NCBI GenBank assembly: GCA_905233785.1
Contig: CAJOCV010000027.1
Location: 1-22,105, forward strand
Reading direction: 5' to 3'
DNA: 22,105 nucleotides
From: an uncultured Oscillospiraceae bacterium
GTDB taxonomy: Bacteria > Bacillota > Clostridia > Oscillospirales > Oscillospiraceae
Of the stretch, positions 1 through 6,416 are shown one piece after another; positions within the stretch are counted from its first letter, which is position 1, and every line of letters starts with the position of its first letter. The position numbers were made by a program, and so were the translations under genes. The notes under the pieces were generated by a model. It was not told the DNA's origin, searched no databases, and saw only the letters and a program-made list of their open reading frames with translations.

Positions 1-417
1 AGGGCCTTGTGCCCTCCCGGCGAACCAGAGCTCGTATAGCAAAGAAATGTTCGGCGAATTCGTACAATCTGCGAATTCGCCGAACATTTTCTCAAGACAG
101 TCGGTCTTGCTGTAGTCCTTCAGCTGCAGCGTGTCGCCGCAGACAAAGACCTCCGTCGGCCCGACAAAACCGTTCAGCGTCTGGCGGTATTTATCCAACC
201 GTTCGCGATAGTATCCTTCCGGTGCGTTGCTGGTCATGATAAGCAGCACGGGGATGGGGTTGGGGTTGCAGCAGGGCGTCTCCCGATTGTAGGTCAGGTT
301 CTGGAACACCAGCCGCTCATAGAGCGCGCGGAACACGGCGCTCACATCCCCCAGGTAGTTGGGCGTGCCGAGGATCAGCCTGTCCACCTCCCGGATGGCG
401 TCCAGCAAGTGAGGCGG
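1..417 (-). pseudogene. Flavodoxin-family (NADPH-dependent FMN reductase-like) fragment, broken at both ends
   Basis: Read on the minus strand, the frame encodes LLDAIREVDRLILGTPNYLG, then a stretch with RALYERLVFQNLTYNRE, VLLIMTSNAPEGYY, VFVCGDTLQLKDYSK and EKMFGEFA. This is the middle of the flavodoxin-like oxidoreductases that bind FMN; GTPNYLGDVS matches the usual GSPIYFG-type loop. The family's N-terminal strand and phosphate-binding loop (GSPR-type) are absent. Upstream the same frame runs back without an ATG to the stop codon of the uvrA-like gene at 490-492. Beyond about position 62 the family's usual C-terminal helix is not recognisable, and the break lies in an 18-bp inverted repeat. 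I infer a gene remnant or an assembly/recombination junction at the window edge. The family call is moderately sure; functionality is doubtful. Confidence 0.6.
45..89. repeat. Perfect 18-bp inverted repeat at the window edge
   Basis: Arms 45-62 and 72-89 are exact reverse complements (AAATGTTCGGCGAATTCG and its complement) around a 9-nt loop. The palindrome lies inside the flavodoxin-family frame, exactly where resemblance to that family stops. It could be a real hairpin, a recombination scar or a fold-back artefact at a contig end. Sequence outside the arms is not complementary. Confidence 0.85.
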
Positions 418-489
418 GACAAAAAGCGCCGAAAAGGGACGCTCACAGGCGGCAGGAGTTCGAATCCACCAAGCATAGAAGCGAAGCGC

Positions 490-3000
490 TTACACAAACC
501 GCCCGGTGATGCTGTTTTTGTTGTTTCGGATCTCCTCCGGCGTGCCGCAGGCGACGACCCGGCCGCCCTGCTCGCCGCCGCCCGGCCCCATGTCGATCAC
601 ATAGTCCGCGCTGCGGATCACATCCAGATCGTGCTCGATCACAAGGACGGTCGCGCCGTTTTCGATCAGGGTCTGAAAGACCCGGAGCAGCGTCTGCACG
701 TCCAGCGGGTGCAGGCCGATGGTAGGCTCGTCAAACACGAACACGGAATCCGTCTGCAGCCGCCCCATCTCGCTGGCAAGCTTCAGGCGCTGTGCCTCGC
801 CGCCGGAGAGACTGGGCGTCTCTTCGCCCAGCGTCAGATACCCGAGGCCGAGACTCTGCAGCACCTCCAGCCTGCTGTGTACGAGCTTCATGTCCCTACA
901 GAAGCCGAGCGCCGTGTTCACGTCCAGCGCCATGAGCTCCGGCAGAGAGCGGGCTTCGCCGCTCCTGCTCACGTGGCGGATCTGCCACGCCTCCTTCGCG
1001 TAGCGGGAACCACGGCATTCCGGGCAGGGAATATCCACGTCCGGCAGGAACTGCACGTCAAGGCTTACGCAGCCCGTGCCGTCGCAGACCGGGCAGCGCA
1101 GCTCGCCGGTGTTGTAGGAGAAGGCCGACGCCTTGCGGCCGCGGTCTTTGGCATCCTGCGTCCGGGCATAGATCTTGCGCAGCTCGTCGTGCACATTGGC
1201 ATAGGTGGCCACCGTAGAGCGAATGTTGATGCCGATGGGCGTGGCGTCAATGAGCTTGACATGCTCGATTCCCTCCGCCGTCACCGATTTGACATGGTCG
1301 GGGAGCGCTTTCCCCGCGGTGAGCGCTTCGAGCGCCGGAACCAGGCTTTCCAGAATCAACGTCGTCTTGCCCGAGCCGGATACGCCGGTCACGATCGTGA
1401 GCCGTCCCTTGGGGATGTCAACATCCAGGGGCTTTACCGTGTGCAGGGAGGCGGTGGAAAGATGGATCGTCCCCAGGGCAAAAAGCTCCTCCGTCGGCGT
1501 CTGCGGGCGCAGGGCACCGGTTTTCCCGGAGAGAAAAGGCCCGATGCGGGACGCCGCGTTTTGGGCGATCTGGGGGATCGTCCCCTCCGCAATGACCCTG
1601 CCGCCTGATGCCCCGGCCTCCGGCCCCATCTCGATGATCCAGTCGGCCTCCTTCAAAATCTGCGTGTCGTGATCCACCAGCAGGACGGAGTTCCCGTCTG
1701 CCACCAGATCGTGCATCACGCCGGTGAGCCCCACGATGTTGGACGGGTGCAGGCCGATCGAGGGCTCGTCCAGCACATACAGGACGCCGGTGGTGCGGTT
1801 TCGCACCGCGCGGGCAAGCTGCATCCGCTGGCGCTCGCCCGTGGAGAGCGTGGACGCTGCCCGGTCAAGAGAGAGATAAGAAAGACCCAGATCCATCAGC
1901 CGCTTGGCGACCAGATGGAAGGAGGCGCAGATGCTCTCCGCCATGGGGCGCATCTCCTCCGGCAGGGATCCCGGCACGCCGCGCACCCAATCGCAGAGTT
2001 CCTTGAGCGGCATCTGGCAGACCTGATCCAGACTCAGACCCTGGAGCTTCGGCGCTCTGGCCGCGTCGGAAAGCCGTGTCCCGCCGCAGTCGGGACAGAC
2101 CTCTTCCCGGAGAAACTTTTCCACCCGTTTCATGCCCTTCTCGTCCGTAACCTTGTTCAGCGCGTTCAGCACGGTGGCGACGGCGCTGTAATAGGTGAAA
2201 TCCATTTCGCCCGCCGTGGCCGTGTCCGCCTTCTTCGGGCGGTAAAAGATATGCTTCTTGACCATAGGGCCGTGAAGAACGGTTTCTTTTTCCTCGTCCG
2301 TCAGCTCCCGGTAGGGAATGTCCGTCCGGACGCCCATGGCGCGGCACACATCGGTCATCAGGGACCACATCAGACTGTTCCAGGGGGCGACGGCGCCCTC
2401 GTCGATGCTCAGCGTTTCGTCCGGGATCAGCGTGCGCTCGTCCACGGTGCGGATCGTTCCCGTACCGCCGCAGCGTTTGCAGGCACCCTGACTGTTGAAG
2501 GCCAGCTCCTCCGCGCCGGGACCGTAGAACGAGACGCCGCAGACGGGGCAGAAGATTTCCCTTTCCGCCGCGACGCTCATCGACGGCGGGCAATAGTGCC
2601 CATTGGGGCAGCGGTGGGAGGCGAGGCGCGAGAACATCAGACGCAGACTGTTTAATAGCTCCGTCCCCGTGCCGAAGGTGGAGCGGATGCCGGGCACAGC
2701 GGGCCGCTGGTGCAGGGCAAGAGCCGCTGGGACATACAGCACGTCGTCCACGTCGGCCCGCGCGGCCTGTGTCATGCGCCTGCGCGTATAGGTGGAGAGG
2801 GATTCCAGATAGCGGCGCGAGCCCTCCGCATACAAAACGCCCAGCGCCAGAGAGGATTTCCCGGAGCCGGACACGCCTGCAATCCCGACGATCCGATTCA
2901 AAGGAACGTCGACATCAATGTTCTTCAGATTGTGAACCCGCGCGCCCCGGATTTGTATTTTCTTTGGGATGGTGTCGGTGATGATTCTGTCCATGTGCAA
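490..3000 (-). CDS. UvrA2-like excinuclease ABC family ATPase lacking the UvrB-binding domain
   Basis: The 836-residue product is a tandem ABC ATPase of the UvrA family. A first Walker A, GVSGSGKSS, lies near residue 42 and a second, GVSGSGKTT, near 535. The ABC signatures are LSTGERQRMQLARA (about 383) and LSGGEAQRLKLA (about 730), followed by FDEPTIGLHP. Two CxxC zinc modules are visible (CPVCG...CKRCGGTG and CPVCDGTG...CPECRG). UvrA is normally about 940 residues. Here the sequence passes from the RSTFGTGTELLNSLRLMFSR region almost directly to the first zinc module, so the UvrB-interacting domain is missing, as in UvrA2 proteins tied to drug or DNA-damage tolerance. AGGAG sits 6 nt before a TTG at 3000 and 12 nt before ATG at 2994, so the TTG start is slightly favoured. 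It lies 35 nt after the hydrolase gene, probably in one operon. Damage recognition is family knowledge; the substrate here is unknown. Confidence 0.9.
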   Translation of the reverse strand: MHMDRIITDTIPKKIQIRGARVHNLKNIDVDVPLNRIVGIAGVSGSGKSSLALGVLYAEGSRRYLESLSTYTRRRMTQAARADVDDVLYVPAALALHQRPAVPGIRSTFGTGTELLNSLRLMFSRLASHRCPNGHYCPPSMSVAAEREIFCPVCGVSFYGPGAEELAFNSQGACKRCGGTGTIRTVDERTLIPDETLSIDEGAVAPWNSLMWSLMTDVCRAMGVRTDIPYRELTDEEKETVLHGPMVKKHIFYRPKKADTATAGEMDFTYYSAVATVLNALNKVTDEKGMKRVEKFLREEVCPDCGGTRLSDAARAPKLQGLSLDQVCQMPLKELCDWVRGVPGSLPEEMRPMAESICASFHLVAKRLMDLGLSYLSLDRAASTLSTGERQRMQLARAVRNRTTGVLYVLDEPSIGLHPSNIVGLTGVMHDLVADGNSVLLVDHDTQILKEADWIIEMGPEAGASGGRVIAEGTIPQIAQNAASRIGPFLSGKTGALRPQTPTEELFALGTIHLSTASLHTVKPLDVDIPKGRLTIVTGVSGSGKTTLILESLVPALEALTAGKALPDHVKSVTAEGIEHVKLIDATPIGINIRSTVATYANVHDELRKIYARTQDAKDRGRKASAFSYNTGELRCPVCDGTGCVSLDVQFLPDVDIPCPECRGSRYAKEAWQIRHVSRSGEARSLPELMALDVNTALGFCRDMKLVHSRLEVLQSLGLGYLTLGEETPSLSGGEAQRLKLASEMGRLQTDSVFVFDEPTIGLHPLDVQTLLRVFQTLIENGATVLVIEHDLDVIRSADYVIDMGPGGGEQGGRVVACGTPEEIRNNKNSITGRFV

Positions 3001-3035
3001 TGAGTTCTCCTGTTTTTTATTCTAAATACATGCTT

Positions 3036-3710
3036 TCAACTTACCGTTGCCGCGAGCCAGCAGAAGGCTCTCGCGGTGCGCTTCTCCGAGTCCTGAAAGT
3101 GGTTGCCCGGATTCCATTCCAGCGCGACACTGTGATCGGCCTGCAGAAGCGCGTATTGCTCACGGATGCAGTCACCGACCGTGGCCATGAGGGGATTCTT
3201 CGCCCGTTCTTCCCGGTCGCCAAGACTCAAGTACACAGCCTTTGTCTGAATCGGCTTTTCTTTCACATAGTCCATCCAGCCCGGAAACCACACCGAGGGC
3301 GAAGCCGCCGCGACGCCGGAAAAAACATCCGTCCCGGTCGCGGCCCAGAGCGCGAACAAACCCGCCAGTGAGTACCCGCCAAGGCAGAGCTTCATGACCG
3401 TTGCAAGCCGCGTGCGCAGCTCCGGCAGCAGGCGGTCGAGGACGAAGGAAAGCGTCTCCTCCGCCATCCCGCCAAAGCGTACTTTTCCGAATACCGGCGG
3501 TGCTTCCCAGGGGCTCAGGTCGCGGTTCCAGTCCTTGATCTCAAAGGCCGCCAGCGCAAAGGACATCGCACAGTCCCGCATGGCCTCGATCTCGGCATCC
3601 AGCAGCCCCGTGTCATGCTTGTCCACCGGCTGAAGGAACAGGATCTGCGGTGCGTCGTCCGCGTAGAGCGTGACGGCGCGCCCGTCCAGCTCAAAGCATT
3701 GTTTCCGCAC
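3036..3710 (-). CDS. Alpha/beta hydrolase-fold esterase-like protein
   Basis: This 224-residue cytoplasmic protein carries the nucleophile elbow GGYSLAG with Ser114. A PSVWFPGW segment follows, then SLGDREERAKNP (likely acid region) and PGNHFQ near the C-terminus (likely catalytic His). The layout matches the putative esterases of the esterase D/enterochelin-esterase-like group. No signal peptide is visible. The start is a GTG at 3708-3710 that overlaps the last 20 bases of the upstream MATE gene in another frame, with GGAGG inside that gene, which suggests translational coupling. It sits between an efflux gene and a UvrA2-like gene, so I infer a detoxification role, for example hydrolysis of an ester drug; the substrate is not shown. 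The family call is good and the specific function unknown. Confidence 0.8.
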   Translation of the reverse strand: MRKQCFELDGRAVTLYADDAPQILFLQPVDKHDTGLLDAEIEAMRDCAMSFALAAFEIKDWNRDLSPWEAPPVFGKVRFGGMAEETLSFVLDRLLPELRTRLATVMKLCLGGYSLAGLFALWAATGTDVFSGVAAASPSVWFPGWMDYVKEKPIQTKAVYLSLGDREERAKNPLMATVGDCIREQYALLQADHSVALEWNPGNHFQDSEKRTARAFCWLAATVS

Positions 3711-4506
3711 GGCGCATCAACTCCTCCTTTCTGCGGATATGGGCATAGAACACAAAGCAAGCAGTGATCTGTGCAACCGTGGCACAAGGGACGCCAAGAC
3801 CGATGTAGAACAGCCGACCCGTCGCCCGGCTCATCCACCAGGCCACCGGAATGCGGATCAGAAAGGCCGCGGCGATGCCCTGCACCATGACAAAGCCCGT
3901 CTCGCCGAGGCCGTTGAAAAAACCGATGAAGCAGAACAGAAAGCAGGTCAGCAGGCAGTCGATGCCGTAGGCTCGCAGATAGTCAGAGCCGGCCGCAATC
4001 ACGTCCCGATCCCGCGCGAAGATGCCGCACAGCAGATCACCGTGGAAGAACGCCGCCCAGAACATCACCGCGCCGAATCCGCAGATGGCGATATAGCGTT
4101 TCGTTTCGTCAAAGGCTTCCTCCGGTGCGTTCATTGCGCTTGCAAGGGCGCCGGACAACAGCGGGATCAGCGCCGTGAGCGCCGCGCCCACGAGGAAGAA
4201 CATTACCACATTGGTGCCGATGATCTGTCCGCCCTCTTCCCGCTTGCCCGCGCCGATCTTCTGGCCGAGCAGGACGGTCGTGCCCATAGCAAAGGAGCTC
4301 ACAAGCCCGGTGACGGTTTGCATGATCTGGGAGCCCACCGCCACGCCGGACACGTCCTGCGCCAGCGCATACTTGCCCACGACCAGCAGATCCACTGCGC
4401 CGTAAAGTGCCTGTAAAAACAGGGCCAGCAGAATCGGCATCGAGAACGCCAGCAGCGGTCTCAGGATCGGCCCTTTGGTAAAATCTTTGATTTGTTCCCG
4501 TTCCAC
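3691..4506 (-). CDS. MATE-family efflux transporter with a large in-frame internal deletion
   Basis: The N-terminal part is typical MATE: LLAFSMPILLALFLQALYGAVD, VVGKYA, VSGVAVGSQIMQTVTGLVSSFAMGTT and LLGQKIGAGKREEGG. The C-terminal part is also typical, with DYLRAYGIDCLLTCFLFCF, FFNGLGETGFVMVQG and RIPVAWWMS. Between them ICGFGAVMF runs directly into WAAFFHGDLLCGIF near positions 4040-4065, skipping roughly five transmembrane helices. The product is about 271 residues against about 450 for the family. I infer an in-frame deletion of about 170-180 codons, since the frame stays open, so efflux is doubtful. GGAGGA lies just before a GTG at 4504-4506, which I prefer over the upstream TTG at 4516-4518. 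The gene is first in a minus-strand operon with the hydrolase and the UvrA2-like gene, behind a candidate attenuator. Confidence 0.85.
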   Translation of the reverse strand: MEREQIKDFTKGPILRPLLAFSMPILLALFLQALYGAVDLLVVGKYALAQDVSGVAVGSQIMQTVTGLVSSFAMGTTVLLGQKIGAGKREEGGQIIGTNVVMFFLVGAALTALIPLLSGALASAMNAPEEAFDETKRYIAICGFGAVMFWAAFFHGDLLCGIFARDRDVIAAGSDYLRAYGIDCLLTCFLFCFIGFFNGLGETGFVMVQGIAAAFLIRIPVAWWMSRATGRLFYIGLGVPCATVAQITACFVFYAHIRRKEELMRRAETML

Positions 4507-4518
4507 AATTTCCTCCAA

Positions 4519-4568
4519 AAAAGCCGGATAAGCAAGCAGACATCTCAGCCCGCTCTCTTATCCGGCTT
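4519..4568 (-). terminator. Leader terminator/attenuator in front of the MATE operon
   Basis: On the minus strand, AAGCCGGATAAG (4568-4557) pairs perfectly with CTTATCCGGCTT (4532-4521) around a 24-nt loop, and the RNA runs directly into TTTTTT and then GGAGGAAATTGTG, the MATE ribosome binding site and start. A promoter lies about 40 nt upstream, so this is a terminator inside a leader, not at the end of another gene. That arrangement is typical of transcription attenuation. Confidence 0.75.
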
Positions 4569-4580
4569 CTCATTTCTCAC
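4545..4580 (-). CDS. Putative 11-residue leader peptide overlapping the attenuator stem
   Basis: GTG at 4580 follows GGAGGG (4596-4591) by 10 nt and opens a short frame reading MRNEKPDKRAG, then TGA at 4547-4545. Codons 5-8 (Lys-Pro-Asp-Lys) are exactly the 5' arm of the terminator stem, and the stop lies in the loop. A ribosome translating or stalling here would block the stem and let transcription reach the MATE gene. This geometry matches leader peptides of inducible antibiotic-resistance genes in Firmicutes. Translation is an inference; the frame is short and uses a GTG start. Confidence 0.4.
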   Translation of the reverse strand: MRNEKPDKRAG

Positions 4581-4607
4581 GAATGATTTGCCCTCCGAGG
4601 CGTCCGC

Positions 4608-4636
4608 AGTTTATCAGATTTTGATGGGATTGTCAA
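4608..4636 (-). promoter_or_regulatory. Sigma-A-type promoter of the MATE-hydrolase-uvrA operon
   Basis: On the minus strand a perfect -35 TTGACA (4636-4631) and a 17-bp spacer lead to TAAACT (4613-4608). A TG precedes the -10 by one base (extended -10). Transcription would start near 4601, giving a leader of about 95 nt that contains the attenuator. Confidence 0.75.
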
Positions 4637-4669
4637 GGAACGGAAGCCCTGTATTGCCTGTTAGCAAGG

Positions 4670-4876
4670 AAAATACGGTATCATGACCTCCGACATAGCT
4701 GTGCCTCCCTGCTGCTTGCCAACGGTGTCCCGATGAAGCAAAGCCAGGAATGGCTTGGCCACAGCGATTTTTCTACGACTGCCAATGTCTATGCACATTT
4801 GGATTACAACTCAAAACTCTCCTCGGCAGACGCCATGGTAAACGGCTTACAGGGCGCGCTCAGTGTGATCTCCTGA
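4670..4876 (+). pseudogene. C-terminal remnant of a tyrosine recombinase/integrase
   Basis: The plus-strand frame reads KIRYHDLRHSCASLLLANGV, then EWLGHSDFSTTANVYAHLDY, ending at a TGA at 4874-4876. HDLRH carries the HxxR catalytic pair, LGHS the second conserved His and NVY the nucleophilic Tyr region, so this is the C-terminal catalytic end of a phage- or transposon-type integrase. Only about 68 residues remain of a usual 350-400. Upstream the frame dissolves into the region carrying the minus-strand MATE promoter, so the gene was cut there. It lies about 370 bp from a tRNA-Ser, a common target of such enzymes. I infer a relic of a departed mobile element. Confidence 0.8.
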
Positions 4877-4975
4877 AATGGGAGTTCGAATTGACGGGAA
4901 AAACCCTCTTCTCTCCTAAAAAGCGCCTGTTTTGGAGAGAACTTTGAAGCAAAAACCGGGCTGAATCTTGAAAAT

Positions 4976-5013
4976 AAAAAGAGTCCACAAACGAGCAAAC
5001 CCGCTTGCGGACT
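4976..5013. terminator. Intrinsic terminator-like hairpin
   Basis: AGTCCACAAACG (4982-4993) pairs with CGCTTGCGGACT (5002-5013) over 12 positions, two of them G-U. The minus-strand reading is followed by CTTTTTATTTT. The plus-strand reading is followed by GGATTTTT, so it may act on both strands. On the plus strand it lies about 100 nt after the integrase remnant and may once have terminated it. Confidence 0.6.
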
Positions 5014-5085
5014 GGATTTTTGTCTAATCTTTACACTAAAGATGCCAACAAGTTTCAGTGAAATGCTGCCTGCGGCAGCGTGATG

Positions 5086-5209
5086 AGTGATATTGCTCGC
5101 TGCGCTCGCAGTGATATTTGATTCGCCTTCAAAACTGGCAAAGCCAATATCACTGGTGAAACCAATATCACTTGCGCAGCAAAATAAACTCGCCGCAAGG
5201 CGAATCAAA
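5086..5209. repeat. Cluster of direct and inverted short repeats
   Basis: AGTGATATT occurs at 5086-5094 and 5110-5118. CCAATATCACT, containing its complement, occurs at 5144-5154 and 5162-5172. TTTGATTCGCCTT (5117-5129) is perfectly inverted at 5197-5209. The stretch can fold into a multi-arm structure and contains no credible gene. It resembles the intergenic repeated elements common in Oscillospiraceae-like genomes, but whether it is multicopy cannot be seen here. The flanking bases 4877-4975 and 5014-5085 hold nothing I can identify. Confidence 0.65.
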
Positions 5210-5212
5210 CTG

Positions 5213-5244
5213 AAAAATCGACGTGTCGAAACACGTCGATTTTT
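5213..5244. terminator. Symmetric terminator downstream of tRNA-Ser
   Basis: A perfect 14-bp stem (AAAAATCGACGTGT with its complement at 5231-5244) has a four-base loop that reads UUCG in the minus-strand RNA. U and A tracts at the stem base allow termination in both directions. It starts three bases after the tRNA's encoded CCA end. Confidence 0.85.
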
Positions 5245-5246
5245 CG

Positions 5247-5337
5247 TGGCGGAGGGTGCAGGATTCGAACCCGCGTGGACATCACTGCCCTAATGGTTTT
5301 CAAGACCACCCCGTTATGACCGCTTCGGTAACCCTCC
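5247..5337 (-). tRNA. tRNA-Ser(UGA)
   Basis: On the minus strand, acceptor GGAGGGT pairs with ACCCTCC, followed by discriminator G and an encoded CCA (5249-5247). The D arm is CCG/CGG. The anticodon arm GTGGT-CTTGAAA-ACCAT gives anticodon UGA. A long class II variable arm follows, and the T arm is GCGGG-TTCGAAT-CCTGC. The long variable arm and UGA anticodon fit serine. It has its own promoter and terminator. An integrase remnant lies nearby, so this gene may have served as an attachment site. Confidence 0.95.
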
Positions 5338-5349
5338 GTATGCGAGAGG

Positions 5350-5378
5350 ATTATACACGATTCCGCGCTCAAATGCAA
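5350..5378 (-). promoter_or_regulatory. Promoter of tRNA-Ser
   Basis: On the minus strand, TTGCAT (5378-5373), a 17-bp spacer and a perfect TATAAT (5355-5350) place the transcription start a few bases before the tRNA 5' end. The same -35 hexamer, spacer length and -10 recur at 19704-19732. Confidence 0.75.
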
Positions 5379-5383
5379 GCCGT

Positions 5384-5433
5384 TGCGGGAAATTTATGGC
5401 GAAATAGCTGCGGGAAGTTTATGGCGAAATAGT
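5384..5433 (+). repeat. Tandem duplication of a 25-bp unit
   Basis: Unit TGCGGGAAATTTATGGCGAA... at 5384-5408 is repeated at 5409-5433 with two differences. It lies between the divergent tRNA-Ser and PIN-like gene promoters. It could be a regulator binding site or a simple slippage duplication. Confidence 0.85.
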
Positions 5434-5446
5434 CCCCACTTTTCCC

Positions 5447-5475
5447 TTGCCAGAGACCTTCGCTTGTGGTATTCT
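5447..5475 (+). promoter_or_regulatory. Promoter of the PIN/NYN-like gene
   Basis: TTGCCA (5447-5452), a 17-bp spacer and TATTCT (5470-5475), preceded by an extended TG element, place a start near 5482, about 30 nt before the ATG at 5512. Confidence 0.6.
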
Positions 5476-5511
5476 TTTGGCGAACCCCAAATAGAGAAAA
5501 GGAACGACAAT

Positions 5512-6342
5512 ATGAAACATTATTATCTCGTAGATTTTGAAAACGTGGCGGACGCCGGACTGGAGGGCTTTTTTCAACTGACGGAGGAAGACACGGTATA
5601 TCTCTTTTACTCCCCGAAATCCAACCGCATCAACATTGATTTTGTGCAGAAGCTGCTGGATGGGAAGGCAAAGGCTGAGCTGCGGCTGTTGTCCGTGGCC
5701 TCGGGAAACCAGGCGCTGGACCTCCAGCTCGCATCCTTCCTGGGCAGCCTTGTCATGCAGGGCAACACCGAGAGCGTTTACACCATCGTGAGTCGGGACA
5801 AGGGCTTTGCCTGTCTGCGCTCCTTCTGGGGCAACCACGCCGGGAAGCTTAACATTGATCAGGCCGGTCGCATCGCCGATGCGAGAACCGTACAGATACC
5901 GGCGAGCGAGCCGAAGCCGGAGAAGCTGCCGGCAGAGGACAAGCCGGCGATCGAGGCGGTGGAGACGGCGCCTGAGCCGAAGCAGGAGACGCTTCCGGCG
6001 ACGGAGGAGAAAGCCGCCCCGGTTCCCGAGGAACCGGAGGAACCGGAAACCGTGAAAAAGCCCGCACAGCCCGCGGCGGAAAGAAAACCTGTACCGCCGA
6101 AAAAGCCGCAGCCGACAGGGGAATATCAGGTCAGCCGCGATAAGCATGCCCTCAATACCGCGGTGCAGCAGTCGCTGAGCAAGGCCAAGTATGAGGATCG
6201 CATCATCAGCCCCGTGGCCTCGCTGGTTTCCAAAGCCTTCGGGGACAAGAAGATCCGGCAGACGGTTTATCGCGAGCTTATCAAGCTCTATGGCCAGAAG
6301 CAGGGGCTGGAGATTTATAACCAGGTAAAGCCTCTGCTATAA
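5512..6342 (+). CDS. PIN/NYN-like domain protein with acidic proline-rich linker and helical C-terminal domain
   Basis: The 276-residue protein opens with HYYLVDFENVADAGLEGF, the NYN/PIN-like first strand with its metal-binding Asp. It continues with VYLFYSPKSNRI, ASGNQALDLQLASFLGSL (second acidic site) and YTIVSRDKGF (third). These are the hallmarks of Mg-dependent RNase-fold proteins. Residues of roughly 125-200 form a Pro/Glu/Lys-rich flexible linker (PEPKQE, PEEPEEPE, KPAQPA). The last 75 or so residues, ending VYRELIKLYGQKQGLEIYNQ, look like a small helical module. The ATG at 5512 is chosen because AAAAGGA precedes it and the promoter lies just upstream; a longer frame from 5383 would start before that promoter. 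RNA cleavage is inferred from the fold and the target is unknown. Confidence 0.8.
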   Translation: MKHYYLVDFENVADAGLEGFFQLTEEDTVYLFYSPKSNRINIDFVQKLLDGKAKAELRLLSVASGNQALDLQLASFLGSLVMQGNTESVYTIVSRDKGFACLRSFWGNHAGKLNIDQAGRIADARTVQIPASEPKPEKLPAEDKPAIEAVETAPEPKQETLPATEEKAAPVPEEPEEPETVKKPAQPAAERKPVPPKKPQPTGEYQVSRDKHALNTAVQQSLSKAKYEDRIISPVASLVSKAFGDKKIRQTVYRELIKLYGQKQGLEIYNQVKPLL

Positions 6343-6416
6343 AAAGCGAAGTATCTATTCAGTCTACCCGGAGTAACATATGGGTGCGATGGCCTGCAAA
6401 TATCAAAATCAGTTAT

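Noticed and set aside
440..475. A tRNA 3'-end-like string (GGAGTTCGAATCCACCA)
   Set aside because: The flanking bases do not form a T stem and no acceptor, D or anticodon arm can be built upstream. At most a degraded fragment or chance match.
409..1608. A plus-strand frame of 399 codons opposite the uvrA-like gene
   Set aside because: No recognisable domain; the opposite strand encodes UvrA Walker and signature motifs in the right order.
5144..5172. Regularly spaced CCAATATCACT repeats considered as CRISPR
   Set aside because: Only two 11-bp copies 18 bp apart, no longer repeat array and no cas genes.
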